From positions 2,728,001 to 2,792,000 of the forward strand of contig JADJXD010000001.1 in NCBI GenBank assembly GCA_016715985.1: a stretch of DNA of 64,000 bases. The letters run 5' to 3'. Within the stretch, counting starts at the first letter, position 1. Every line of letters starts with the position of its first letter. The stretch comes from Saprospiraceae bacterium. Its GTDB lineage: Bacteria; Bacteroidota; Bacteroidia; Chitinophagales; Saprospiraceae. A program made the translations under genes and the position numbers. Below, in pieces: positions 1 to 8,976 of the stretch. Below the pieces are notes generated by a model. It worked only from the letters and a program-made list of their open reading frames with translations, did no database searches and was not told the origin of the DNA.

Positions 1-1
1 G

Positions 2-343
2 GTACTTGAGCATTTACCATTTGATTATTTTGATGGGATAATTGAAAAATTTTCTAAACTCGCTTCAAAAAATGTTGTCATCACTTTGCCACGACAGCAT
101 AGAATTTTACTAGACTTAAGTCTAAAATTTAAACTACCTTTTATAAATTATAAACATTTAGATGTTTTTTGGAGAATTCCTTCAAAAAATAAATGGGAAG
201 AACATCACTGGGAAATTGATTATCGTAATGAATACAGTTTGAAAACAATAAAAAGTGCACTTTCAAAGCATATGCAATTGTTCTCATGTTATGTCGATGA
301 AAGAAACAGATCTCATCAATTTTTTATACTGAATTCAAAATAA
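2..343 (+). CDS. C-terminal part of a SAM-dependent methyltransferase-like protein (5' end outside the window)
   Basis: The reading frame is open from the window edge to the TAA at 341-343, giving about 113 residues. The visible part opens with VLEHLPFDYFDGIIEK, which resembles the VLEHL motif found after the SAM-binding half of class I methyltransferases, followed by a strand-like NVVITLP. The SAM-binding glycine motif would lie upstream and cannot be seen, so the family call rests on this half only. The stop codon shares one base with the ATG of the HisH-like gene, so the two are probably translated together. The internal TTG at 86 could pass for a start, but the conserved part begins before it. 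A sugar or lipid methyltransferase would fit the surroundings; the substrate is unknown. Confidence 0.6.
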   Translation, partial: VLEHLPFDYFDGIIEKFSKLASKNVVITLPRQHRILLDLSLKFKLPFINYKHLDVFWRIPSKNKWEEHHWEIDYRNEYSLKTIKSALSKHMQLFSCYVDERNRSHQFFILNSK

Positions 344-948
344 TGGTTGCAATTCTAAACTATAATGTAGGTAATATTGCTTCCATAAACAATATGCTAA
401 ATCGTATTGGTATAGATTCTATAATTACAGATGATGTAGAAATAATTAATAAGGCAACACATTTAATTTTACCAGGTGTCGGGAGTTTTGACTATTGTAT
501 GAGCCAAATCCATAAAGCTTCTTTTTTTAACCAACTTAATAAATGGATTTTTGATGATAAAAAAATCATATTAGGTGTATGTGTTGGTCACCAGATGCTG
601 TTTGAAAAAAGTGAAGAAGGGGATTTGCCTGGATTAGGGTGGATTAAAGGAAAAGTGGTGAAGTTTGATAGTAAAATATCATTTCGTGTACCCCACATGG
701 GATGGAATTACCTTTCTGAATTTGATAAAAATTCTTTATTATTTAAAGGTTTTGAAAATCCCAAATTTTATTTTGTCCATTCTTATTATACAATACCTGA
801 ATCGGATGAAGTTTCTTTAGCTAAAACCGAATATGGTGTAAATTTTACCTGTAGTGTAGGATATGAAAATATTTTTGGTGTACAGTTTCATCCTGAAAAA
901 TCCCATAAATATGGTATGAAATTATACGAAAATTTTGCAAAAATATAA
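343..948 (+). CDS. hisH: HisH-type glutamine amidotransferase subunit for an LPS amidino sugar
   Basis: This is a class I (triad) glutamine amidotransferase of 201 residues, the usual HisH length. It would release ammonia from glutamine for a partner synthase. The catalytic cysteine is C80 in GVCVGHQ, where histidine-pathway HisH normally reads GxCLGMQ, and the His/Glu pair is H183 and E185 in FHPEKS. It is followed by a HisF-like gene and a WbpG/PseA-type amidotransferase. In Pseudomonas and Escherichia O-antigen loci this trio (HisH2, HisF2, WbpG) turns an acetamido sugar into an acetamidino sugar. No other histidine gene is nearby, so a role in polysaccharide rather than histidine synthesis is inferred. 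The start overlaps the previous stop by one base. Confidence 0.88.
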   Translation: MVAILNYNVGNIASINNMLNRIGIDSIITDDVEIINKATHLILPGVGSFDYCMSQIHKASFFNQLNKWIFDDKKIILGVCVGHQMLFEKSEEGDLPGLGWIKGKVVKFDSKISFRVPHMGWNYLSEFDKNSLLFKGFENPKFYFVHSYYTIPESDEVSLAKTEYGVNFTCSVGYENIFGVQFHPEKSHKYGMKLYENFAKI

Positions 949-956
949 ATATCTAA

Positions 957-1709
957 ATGCAAATCAGAAGAGTAATTCCTGTACTACTTATTCATAAGGG
1001 GTTGTTGTATAAGTCAAAAAATTTTAAAACCCCGAAGTATGTAGGAGACCCAACCAATGCTGTTAAAATTTTTAATGAAAAGGAAGTGGATGAAATTGCA
1101 ATCATTGATATTGATGCAACAATGTCTGGAAGGGAACCAAACTATCAACAAATCAGAGAGATTGCAGGTGAGGCATTTATGCCTTTGGCTTATGGTGGTG
1201 GAATTTCAAAAATTGATCAAATAAAAAAAGTAATTGACCAGGGTGTTGAAAAGGTGATTTTATCCCATTATGCATTGACAAATCCTGAAATTGTATCTCA
1301 AACAGTAAAACAAATTGGTTCCAGCAGTACAGTTGTGTGTTTGGATTTTAAAAAAAAGTTTTTTGGAGGATATGAAATTTATACCAAAAACGGTACTAAT
1401 CCAACAGGTAAAAACCTGATTGACATGGCAAAAAGATATGAAGAGTTAGGGGCAGGGGAATTAATCATCAATTCTATTGATAGGGATGGAATGATGGATG
1501 GTTACGATCTGGCTGCAATCAAAACTGTAACTTCAGCAGTATCCGTGCCGGTCATAGCCCTGGGTGGTGCCGGCACCGTAAATGATTTATTAAATGCTTT
1601 TGAATGTGGCGCAACTGGTGCAGCAGCAGGAAGCATGTTTGTGTTTCATGGCAAACATAAAGCAGTTTTAATTACGTATCCGGAGCAATCGGAATTAAGC
1701 TTTATTTAA
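957..1709 (+). CDS. hisF: HisF-type synthase subunit of the LPS amidino-sugar branch
   Basis: This is a 250-residue TIM barrel with the HisF layout: an N-terminal RRVIPVLLIHKG strand, AYGGGI near residues 79-83, VVCLDF with D130, and a C-terminal VIALGGAG phosphate-binding motif. Histidine-pathway HisF uses two acids, D11 and D130. Here D130 is kept, but position 11 is leucine. As far as I recall, the same change is seen in O-antigen HisF2/WbuZ proteins, so the enzyme probably channels ammonia but does not carry out the imidazole cyclisation. It starts 8 bp after the HisH-like gene and lies before the WbpG-like gene, its probable partner. The role is inferred from this context. Confidence 0.87.
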   Translation: MQIRRVIPVLLIHKGLLYKSKNFKTPKYVGDPTNAVKIFNEKEVDEIAIIDIDATMSGREPNYQQIREIAGEAFMPLAYGGGISKIDQIKKVIDQGVEKVILSHYALTNPEIVSQTVKQIGSSSTVVCLDFKKKFFGGYEIYTKNGTNPTGKNLIDMAKRYEELGAGELIINSIDRDGMMDGYDLAAIKTVTSAVSVPVIALGGAGTVNDLLNAFECGATGAAAGSMFVFHGKHKAVLITYPEQSELSFI

Positions 1710-1756
1710 TAGTGTAGGATGGAAATTTTTCCGGATTTTTCGAAAATTTTTAATGA

Positions 1757-2908
1757 ATGAATTCAAAAATTAAATCTAATTCAAATTTGACATATAAGAT
1801 TTGTACAAAATGCGTGATGGATACATCAGATCCGGACATAAGCTTTGATGACAAAGGTGTTTGTATTCATTGCTCCAATTTTGAAAATAATCAAAAGAAT
1901 AACTGGTTTAGGGGGGAGGAAGGTGAAACAAGAACAGCTAATCTTGTTGAAGAAATAAAGAAGGAAGGAGTTGGCAAAGAATATGATTGTATCATAGGGT
2001 TGAGCGGTGGAGTGGACAGTGCTTATCTCGCTTATTGGGGATGGCAATATGGATTGCGAATGCTGGCGGTTCATGTAGATGCCGGATGGAATACGGAGAT
2101 GGCAGTAAAAAATATAGAAAATATTTGTAAGAAACTAAAAATAGATTTAATCACAGAAGTGATTGATTGGGATGACATGAGAGCCATACAAAAAGCTTTT
2201 TTTAAGTCCAAAGTAGTAAACCAGGATATTCCACAGGACCATGCTTTTTTTGCTGCATTATACAAATATTCTACAAAAAATAATATTAGATATGTGTTAA
2301 ACGGGTATAACATTTCTTCTGAATCCGCATTGCCTCTAGCCTGGAGAGGTAATAACGCCATGGATGTAGTCCACCTGAAAGCAATATATAAAAAATATGG
2401 GGATAAAAAAATTAGCAGTTATCCGTTTTTGCAGGTTTGGAAAATGCGTCTATTCTACAGAATATTTCATAATCTTAAGATCGTTTCCCCATTAAATCTA
2501 ATGGATTATAATAAGAATGTGGCATTGGAAACTTTGAAAAAAGAAGTCGATTTTATCGATTACGGCGGTAAACACCATGAATCTGTATTAACAAGATTTC
2601 AACAATCATATTTCTTGCCTACAGTATATGGGTATGAAAAGCGCAGAGCTCATCTTGCGTCCCTTATCATGTCCGGCCAGATGGCAAGAGAAGAAGCATT
2701 GAAGGAGCTTGAAAAACCTTTATACTCCAGTGAAGTTGAAAAAAATAATGATATTGAGTATTTTATTAAAAAAATTGGGCTTAGTCGTAGTGAATTTAAT
2801 CAGATTATGTCAACTCCCCCTGACTCACACGATAATTTCCCGAATCAGGACAGATTTAATGAAAAATTAGATAGTATCTCTGCATTTTTTAGAAAAATAA
2901 TAAGATAG
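1757..2908 (+). CDS. N-acetyl sugar amidotransferase (WbpG/PseA family)
   Basis: This 383-residue protein is an ATP-dependent enzyme that would place an amidino group on an acetamido sugar using ammonia from the HisH/HisF pair. The N-terminus has the family signature YKICTKCVMDTSDPDISF and then GVCIHC, a four-cysteine cluster likely to bind zinc. A PP-loop ATP-pyrophosphatase motif, GLSGGVDSAYLAYW, lies near residues 82-95. A C-terminal YGYEKRRAHLASLIMSGQM also fits the family. It is cytoplasmic, with no signal peptide. An ATG at 1753 is in another frame; 1757 gives the conserved N-terminus. The exact sugar (for example a ManNAc uronate derivative or a pseudaminic acid type) cannot be told from the sequence. 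Confidence 0.88.
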   Translation: MNSKIKSNSNLTYKICTKCVMDTSDPDISFDDKGVCIHCSNFENNQKNNWFRGEEGETRTANLVEEIKKEGVGKEYDCIIGLSGGVDSAYLAYWGWQYGLRMLAVHVDAGWNTEMAVKNIENICKKLKIDLITEVIDWDDMRAIQKAFFKSKVVNQDIPQDHAFFAALYKYSTKNNIRYVLNGYNISSESALPLAWRGNNAMDVVHLKAIYKKYGDKKISSYPFLQVWKMRLFYRIFHNLKIVSPLNLMDYNKNVALETLKKEVDFIDYGGKHHESVLTRFQQSYFLPTVYGYEKRRAHLASLIMSGQMAREEALKELEKPLYSSEVEKNNDIEYFIKKIGLSRSEFNQIMSTPPDSHDNFPNQDRFNEKLDSISAFFRKIIR

Positions 2909-2924
2909 TCTTTTCATTCATAAT

Positions 2925-4058
2925 ATGAAAATATTAATCCTTTCCGGAGCCTTTTATCCCGAGAATTCACCAAGATCTTTTCGCTCGACGGAGTTAGTAA
3001 AAGAGTTTTGTCGTCAAGGCCATGATGTTACCTACATAGGAAGATACGATAAGAGACATCATGATAAATTAATAAATGAATTTGGGTTTACCTTTATAGA
3101 TGCAGGGTCAAGCAAATGGCAGGTTTTACCTTCTGTCAAATTTTCCTTTCTAAATAATATTTTTAGGATAACTAATAGAGTAATCAATCTTTTATTCGAG
3201 TACCCTGATATTCAATGGACTTGGGATGTTCAGAAAGTATTAAAGAAAATCGGGCACTATGACCTGATGATCTCTATTGCCGTACCTCACCCGATCCACT
3301 GGGGAGTATATTTAGCAAAAAGATTGGGCCATAATAAAGCAGATGTTTGGATTGGAGACTGCGGTGACTCCTATTACTTAAATACACTTGTCAATTACAG
3401 GCCGCCATTTTACTTTAAATACATTGAAAGTGCCTGGTGTAATTCAGTGGATTTTATTTCTAATCCGATGGATGCAATGAAGGAAAATTTCCTTCCTCCT
3501 TTCAGACACAAATGCGTAGAGATACCACAGGGTTTTAAAATCGAAGACTCTGAAAAATACTTAAAGCCATATTTCCCCAACATCATACCAACATTTGCAT
3601 TTTCAGGCTCTTTTATCCCCGGTAGTCGGGATCCCAGGCCATTTTTAGAATATTTGGTTAGTAAAGATTGGGATTTTACATTTCATGTTTTCACCCGGCT
3701 TAACAAATTCGTAGAGCCATTCATGAAAAAAGCCAATGGTCGTATCATATTACATGAATATATTCCCAGAGAAGAATTGCTGGCTTTTCATAGTCAGATG
3801 GATTTTCTGGTCAACTTTACTTTTAATCCTGCAATACAGGTACCGAGTAAATTAATCGATTACCTGATTACCGGAAAGCCTATCCTAAATATCGAGCCAA
3901 AGCTGGACACTACACTTGTCGATGATTTTATGGAAGGAAATTATACCAGCCGATTTAACGCATTATCACTCGATAGATACAGGATAGAAAATGTATGTGC
4001 CAAATTTCTGGAGTTGGCCATTTCAAAAAAGAGTTTAAGTAACAGTCCAGTATTATAA
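2925..4058 (+). CDS. GT4-like glycosyltransferase
   Basis: This 377-residue protein begins MKILILSGAFYPENSPRS and continues with a helix of the kind that starts GT-B glycosyltransferases of family 4. The C-terminal half carries FSGSFIPGSRDPRP, then HEYIPREELLAFHSQMD and VPSKLIDYLITGKPIL, which match the sugar-nucleotide-binding half. The DPRP element also occurs in the protein at 41853-43139 (SLFLDFRDPRPL), so the two are probably distant relatives. It starts 16 bp after the amidotransferase gene and ends 7 bp before the next one. It would add one sugar to a lipid-linked glycan on the cytoplasmic side; donor and acceptor are unknown. Confidence 0.78.
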   Translation: MKILILSGAFYPENSPRSFRSTELVKEFCRQGHDVTYIGRYDKRHHDKLINEFGFTFIDAGSSKWQVLPSVKFSFLNNIFRITNRVINLLFEYPDIQWTWDVQKVLKKIGHYDLMISIAVPHPIHWGVYLAKRLGHNKADVWIGDCGDSYYLNTLVNYRPPFYFKYIESAWCNSVDFISNPMDAMKENFLPPFRHKCVEIPQGFKIEDSEKYLKPYFPNIIPTFAFSGSFIPGSRDPRPFLEYLVSKDWDFTFHVFTRLNKFVEPFMKKANGRIILHEYIPREELLAFHSQMDFLVNFTFNPAIQVPSKLIDYLITGKPILNIEPKLDTTLVDDFMEGNYTSRFNALSLDRYRIENVCAKFLELAISKKSLSNSPVL

Positions 4059-4065
4059 ACTGAAG

Positions 4066-6573
4066 ATGATTAAGTTAGTAAATATTATATTTTTGTTTTA
4101 TTTGTCACTGGGTTTGTCATTCATTAGTTGCTCTTCAAAAACCAAAAAAATTTTTGGTAATCAGATTTTAGAGCGAAATGATACTATTTATATTTCAGGA
4201 ATAATTGACTTGGATGGACGAACAATAGAAATAAAAAGAAAATTCTTACATTTTGATTCAGGTGCTTTAATCAAAAACGGAATGATCAGAGGAAATGAAA
4301 TCAGCATCATTGCTCCTGCAAAAAAGATTTTTAATAATTTGAAAATTGCAGGAAACTGGAATACGAAATCGGCGAGGCTTGAGTGGTTTTTAGGAGACGA
4401 TTTTAATGACCCAATTCAAAACTTTAATTATCTTAGTCTATTTGTCAGTGTAAATGCATCTATTCAGATAGATAAAATGATTCCTATTGCAGCCAAACAT
4501 TCAAGAGACTTTTTCAGTGATGGTAGAAATATTAAAATAAGTGGAAAAGGCAAGAATGTTTCAGGTTTGATATTACAAACTAAACACGAAAATGGATTTT
4601 ACAGCTATTTCAGGTCTGCAAATGGTTTTAATCTTAGTTTGGAAAATCTCACTATTGTCAGCAATGATTTTACATTGGGTAAAACAACAGATAAAGCGTC
4701 TGAATACTTTTTCACAGGAAGTTATTATCAAAGCCAATTCAATCCAACATCAAAGCCAAATATAGACAGTATTTTCATTAGAAATTGCAAAATATCGGGT
4801 AACATTAATATTGCATCATATGGCTCTCATTCTGATAATCAGACTATTCAGGAATTTGCAACCCAAAATAAGGTTTCTAAAATTTTAATTGAAAATTGTG
4901 AATTCGATAATGCGAATTCTGCTTTTGGGTTTTCTAATATGGGTTATGACTCCATTTTAATACGAAAAAATAAAATTAAAAATTTCTCTGAAACCTTCAT
5001 AAGTGTGCCGGAGAGTGGTATAAACGAAAGTCATTTTGAAAGTGTCAGAAAGAATAAAAAATATGTAGAATTTTCAGATAATATTTTTGAAAATAAGCAT
5101 GCAGTCTCTACACCTGATGGTCGCACATTAACACCATGTGTAATCAAAGGTGGATATGGCGATATGCTATTTGTAAGAAACATCCTAAAAAACCTGATTT
5201 CCTACAATGAAAATTCTGATGTCAATACAATGTACTATACTTGTGCTCATCCCGGCAAATGTATTTTTTCAGATAATCAGGTGACTGACGTGATAGGTAG
5301 AGGCGGAAGAAATTATGCTGCCAGTGTCATAAAGGATCGGGGAGCTGAAAATATTGTAATTGAAAACAATAATATCAGGATAAATAAAGAAGCTTTAGTA
5401 AAAAGCGGAGTTATCCGATCTGTAATTGAAGACTTGTCTAAGTTAGATGGTAATAAATTTTTATGTACATTTATTCAGGTAGGGAATCAGTCTGATTTGA
5501 CTAAAACGATGATTGTCCGGAATAATCGGATCCGAATACCCTTTATCAATATGAGTACAGAAATTTTTAATGCTGTTCACTTTAGATTTGAAAATAATGA
5601 TTTAGAAATAGAAAATTATGTCCCATCCGGTCAGGAGATATCAGTATCCAACGATAATACTCTTTTTCTTGGCAGGCAAAGACTGGATAGAAACCCGAAA
5701 GCTAAACCTTATGACTTTCTCTGTCAATTCAACAAAATCCGTATTGGTAATATTCCAGCTAAAATATTCAACTATATTTATTTTCCGGAGGGTGTTCAGA
5801 CAGGAAGACTTGGTTTTCCTGACTTGAATCCAAACTACAATAATGTGCTCATCAATGATAGTATATTTGTAAATTATACGACAACAGGTATATCAATTCT
5901 TGACGGCATTTCACAAGATTATAATATAAGCGTATCAGGTAAAGGTAATTCAGTCATCTTTTATGATGGAACCGGATCTAACCATCTAAGACCGAATGCT
6001 CAGCAATTTAAAAGCGATATTCGCATCGCATCGACATCTGCCGCTAAGAATGATGAAAGCCCTTTTGTGTTGATACCAGGGAGTAAACAAATTTTTCAGG
6101 CATCACATCACGATGGTTCGGATATAAACCTGCTTTCTTATACATATCTTACCAGCCTTTACAATCTGGCAAATGAAGAAAATATGATTTGTATCTACAA
6201 AATTAAATGGATTGATAAATCTGGTGAGAGTGCAGAAATGATGTACTTTTTTCACCTCAATAACAAGGAAAGAACCTTTTCTGTAGAGGTTGAAAATGGA
6301 ACTTTTCTGACAGTTGATCCTAACCATTTCAGGAAGAACCCGGAGTCCGTTCGGGTTGAAATAAAGAAAAGAATGAAGCCAGAAAAACTTCCGGTTCCAA
6401 AACTCTTTTATGGAGATCGCCATTTGAAAAATGCTGTTTTTAAACTTACCAATTGTCAGGATATTAAAAGCTACATCATCGAGCTTAACATTATTCCTTC
6501 CGGTAAGACAAGGCCAAAAATTGACGAAGTTAAAAAATCTGTTCAGGAATTTATTAGTCGCAATGCTAATTAA
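4066..6573 (+). CDS. Probable lipoprotein with a right-handed beta-helix fold
   Basis: This 835-residue protein begins with a hydrophobic stretch ending in LGLSFISCSSK; C22 would be the lipidated cysteine of a loose lipobox (I-S-C). After an N-terminal region, residues about 150-600 contain many short repeats of the type N-N-x-I and ENCEFDNANS or RNNRIRIP. Such repeats build parallel beta-helices of the pectate-lyase kind, often found in polysaccharide lyases, epimerases and phage tailspikes. No catalytic residues can be assigned. A gene for an exported beta-helix protein inside a polysaccharide operon suggests that it binds, trims or modifies the polymer outside the inner membrane. This is inference; a structural role is equally possible. 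The protein at 22356-24701 has a similar helix. Confidence 0.65.
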   Translation: MIKLVNIIFLFYLSLGLSFISCSSKTKKIFGNQILERNDTIYISGIIDLDGRTIEIKRKFLHFDSGALIKNGMIRGNEISIIAPAKKIFNNLKIAGNWNTKSARLEWFLGDDFNDPIQNFNYLSLFVSVNASIQIDKMIPIAAKHSRDFFSDGRNIKISGKGKNVSGLILQTKHENGFYSYFRSANGFNLSLENLTIVSNDFTLGKTTDKASEYFFTGSYYQSQFNPTSKPNIDSIFIRNCKISGNINIASYGSHSDNQTIQEFATQNKVSKILIENCEFDNANSAFGFSNMGYDSILIRKNKIKNFSETFISVPESGINESHFESVRKNKKYVEFSDNIFENKHAVSTPDGRTLTPCVIKGGYGDMLFVRNILKNLISYNENSDVNTMYYTCAHPGKCIFSDNQVTDVIGRGGRNYAASVIKDRGAENIVIENNNIRINKEALVKSGVIRSVIEDLSKLDGNKFLCTFIQVGNQSDLTKTMIVRNNRIRIPFINMSTEIFNAVHFRFENNDLEIENYVPSGQEISVSNDNTLFLGRQRLDRNPKAKPYDFLCQFNKIRIGNIPAKIFNYIYFPEGVQTGRLGFPDLNPNYNNVLINDSIFVNYTTTGISILDGISQDYNISVSGKGNSVIFYDGTGSNHLRPNAQQFKSDIRIASTSAAKNDESPFVLIPGSKQIFQASHHDGSDINLLSYTYLTSLYNLANEENMICIYKIKWIDKSGESAEMMYFFHLNNKERTFSVEVENGTFLTVDPNHFRKNPESVRVEIKKRMKPEKLPVPKLFYGDRHLKNAVFKLTNCQDIKSYIIELNIIPSGKTRPKIDEVKKSVQEFISRNAN

Positions 6574-6595
6574 ATAGCACAGCATATATGATTCA

Positions 6596-7852
6596 ATGAT
6601 TTTAAAAGCCAGAAATTCCAAAATAAATATAATATATGCATACCTGATTTTTATGGTATGGCCTATGTTGAGTGCATTCATGGCATTGCTCAATTACCGC
6701 TCAAAATACTCCAAAAACATCATCTGGCTTTTCTGTGCATTTTTCGGCTATACTTTTATTATTTCTGATCCGTATATGGATGCAAACCGTTATAAAAGCT
6801 GGCTGGTGGAAATGCATAAAAAGAGTGATGAGCCTTATGTCAAACTTTTTGTTGAGCCTTATAAAGACAAAGGCATTTATGCAGGGACAGATATTTATTC
6901 CCATGTATTGACCCTGACAGCTTCCCGTTTTACTGATGATTTCAGATTGTTTTTTGCTCTGATTGGACTTATCTTTGGGTATTTTTATTCCAGAAATCTT
7001 TTTTTGCTCTTAAGCCATATAAAAGATAAAAAACTGATATTTCTATCTGTAATATTTATTGTCAGTCTGGCATTACTGATGCCATTTTGGAATATTAATG
7101 GATATAGATTTTACACTGCAGCAATGATATTTTTATATGGTGCATTGAAAATTATCTATGAAAAGAAATATAGGTATTTTTGGGTTGCTCTATTATCGCC
7201 TTTGGTTCATTTTTCTTTTGGGTTACCGGTAGTGGTTTTGCTTCTGTACCTGTTGCTTGGCAATCGGATCTGGATATATACATTTATACTGGTAGGTTCA
7301 TTATTTTTGGTGGATGTCAGCCCAAAGACTGTCAATGAAAATGCTGAATTGGCTCCGTTGTTTATGCAGAATAAAGTAAAGGGTTACTCTTCCGAAGATT
7401 ATGTAAAATTAATTCAAAGAACCCAATCCGATATGAACTGGTATGTAAGAGGCCACATGTACGCAATTCAGTTTTGTATATATACTATGATTCTATTGGT
7501 CTTTTTTTTCAGGAAAAAATTTATTAGCAACCATATTTCTGAAAGTTTGATTTGTTTAGGAATACTAATGTTGGCGATGGCTAATTCAGTGTCTTCAATA
7601 CCTTCTATGGGCCGATTCTTTACTATTGCCGCCTTTATATTGATATCAGGGTTTATACATATTATACAGGAGCATCCAAAGGAAAAATTGTTTCGGCTTC
7701 TGGGATTTGTATATTTGATACCATTACTTATTTTTATTATTGTAGAGATTCGAATAGGATTTGATTTTATTGGGCTAAATTCTATTTTTTTGAACCCAAT
7801 GATAGCTCCTTTTTTCAAAGATTCACCATCATTGATTGAATTTATAAAATGA
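6596..7852 (+). CDS. EpsG/Wzy-like polytopic membrane protein, likely polysaccharide polymerase
   Basis: The protein has 418 residues, with about ten hydrophobic segments. The early stretch LNYRSKYSKNIIWLFCAFFG, followed by DPYMDANRYKSWL, resembles the EpsG family, whose members join repeat units or help export exopolysaccharides. The first ATG at 6596 gives a charged leader; an internal ATG at 6653 (MVWPMLSAF) would also serve. It lies 22 bp after the beta-helix lipoprotein gene, and its stop overlaps the next start (ATGATGA at 7849). This is the only polymerase candidate in the window, and I saw no Wzx flippase. Wzy families share little sequence, so the polymerase function is inferred from topology and place. 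Confidence 0.72.
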   Translation: MILKARNSKINIIYAYLIFMVWPMLSAFMALLNYRSKYSKNIIWLFCAFFGYTFIISDPYMDANRYKSWLVEMHKKSDEPYVKLFVEPYKDKGIYAGTDIYSHVLTLTASRFTDDFRLFFALIGLIFGYFYSRNLFLLLSHIKDKKLIFLSVIFIVSLALLMPFWNINGYRFYTAAMIFLYGALKIIYEKKYRYFWVALLSPLVHFSFGLPVVVLLLYLLLGNRIWIYTFILVGSLFLVDVSPKTVNENAELAPLFMQNKVKGYSSEDYVKLIQRTQSDMNWYVRGHMYAIQFCIYTMILLVFFFRKKFISNHISESLICLGILMLAMANSVSSIPSMGRFFTIAAFILISGFIHIIQEHPKEKLFRLLGFVYLIPLLIFIIVEIRIGFDFIGLNSIFLNPMIAPFFKDSPSLIEFIK

Positions 7853-8976
7853 TGAACCCTCTTAAAATATTTTGGTGGCATTATTTTAAAGGTATCAGTC
7901 TGGAAAAAAAGATTGTTGTAATTGAATCCGATGATTGGGGTGGAATTCGGATGTCCGGAAAACAACAAAGGGACAATTTAGCTAAGGAAGGAATAGATGT
8001 ATTGAGTAATCCTTTTAATAGATATGATTGTCTGGAAAATAGTCAAGACTTTGAAGCTCTATATGAAGTTCTTCAATCCACATATCAAAAATTTGGTATT
8101 AAGCCCTTGATTACGTGTAATACGATTATGGCCAACCCGGATTTTGAAAAAATTAAAAATAGTGGCTACAAAGATTATCATTTTAAATACTTTCATGACA
8201 CATATGCTGATTATGGTGACTCAACTGCTTTATCTTTATTTTTTGAAGGGATAAAAAATGAGTTTTTAAAACCTCAATTCCATGGAAGAGAACATTTAAA
8301 TGTGCTGATTTGGCTAAGGTCTTTACAAAATGGTCATAAGGAATTACTAAAAGCTTTTGACAAAAAGGTGTTTGGTATTGAATTAAATGAAAGGGTTGGT
8401 AAAAGATCAAATATTATGGCTGCTTGGGATATTGAAGATCAAGAAGACCAATTATTTATTAATCATAGTATAACTGAAGGCCTTAAGTTCTTTGAACAAT
8501 TTTTTGGATTTTCTTCTAATTCAGTTATTGCGCCTGCCGCAGTTTGGAATGACAGTGATGAGTATGTTTTGAATAAAAGTGGCGTACAATATATACAAAG
8601 TTTTATTCATCAGACAGAAAAAAATTCGTCTGGTCCTAAATATGGTCGTAATTGGATTTACCAAGGTCAAAAAAATGGTATTGGTTTAATGTACATTCAA
8701 AGAAATTCTTATTTTGAACCATCAACCATTCAGACAATAGATTGGGTTGATAAATGTTTAAATCAAATTAAAAGAGCATTTATTTTTAAAAAACCAGCGG
8801 TAATTTCTATGCACAGAGTTAATTTTTCCGGCGGCATAGAGGAAATTAACAGGACTCAGAGCCTTGAAAAGTTTAAGGTTCTTTTGGAAAAAATTATATT
8901 GGCCTATCCTGAGGTTATCTTTATGAGTTCAGATCAACTGGGTGATTATATAAAGAATGTCAAATGTGCGGGATAA
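7849..8976 (+). CDS. Polysaccharide deacetylase-like protein, first of two paralogues
   Basis: This 375-residue protein has IVVIESDDWGG near residues 22-32, an Asp-Asp metal-binding motif like the first NodB motif of carbohydrate esterase 4. It also has PQFHGREHLNVLIW near residue 140 and ISMHRVNFSGGIEE near residue 320, which could give the remaining His ligands. It has no signal peptide and is probably cytoplasmic. The gene at 18691-19806 is a clear paralogue: both share RYDCLEN, QFHGREHLNV and HRVNFxGGI. In both places an asnB-type gene is near, here overlapping by 13 bases. A role in removing an acetyl group from a sugar, perhaps before amidation or acylation, fits but is not proven. Confidence 0.65.
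   Translation: MMNPLKIFWWHYFKGISLEKKIVVIESDDWGGIRMSGKQQRDNLAKEGIDVLSNPFNRYDCLENSQDFEALYEVLQSTYQKFGIKPLITCNTIMANPDFEKIKNSGYKDYHFKYFHDTYADYGDSTALSLFFEGIKNEFLKPQFHGREHLNVLIWLRSLQNGHKELLKAFDKKVFGIELNERVGKRSNIMAAWDIEDQEDQLFINHSITEGLKFFEQFFGFSSNSVIAPAAVWNDSDEYVLNKSGVQYIQSFIHQTEKNSSGPKYGRNWIYQGQKNGIGLMYIQRNSYFEPSTIQTIDWVDKCLNQIKRAFIFKKPAVISMHRVNFSGGIEEINRTQSLEKFKVLLEKIILAYPEVIFMSSDQLGDYIKNVKCAG

Noticed and set aside
343..1709. Histidine biosynthesis operon
   Set aside because: Only HisH- and HisF-like genes are present, HisF has lost Asp11, and a sugar amidotransferase follows.
6103..6693. A 196-codon minus-strand ORF
   Set aside because: It is antisense to the well-supported beta-helix lipoprotein and EpsG-like genes and shows no family motif.
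7468..7968. A 166-codon minus-strand ORF
   Set aside because: It is a shadow of the EpsG-like and deacetylase-like genes on the plus strand.
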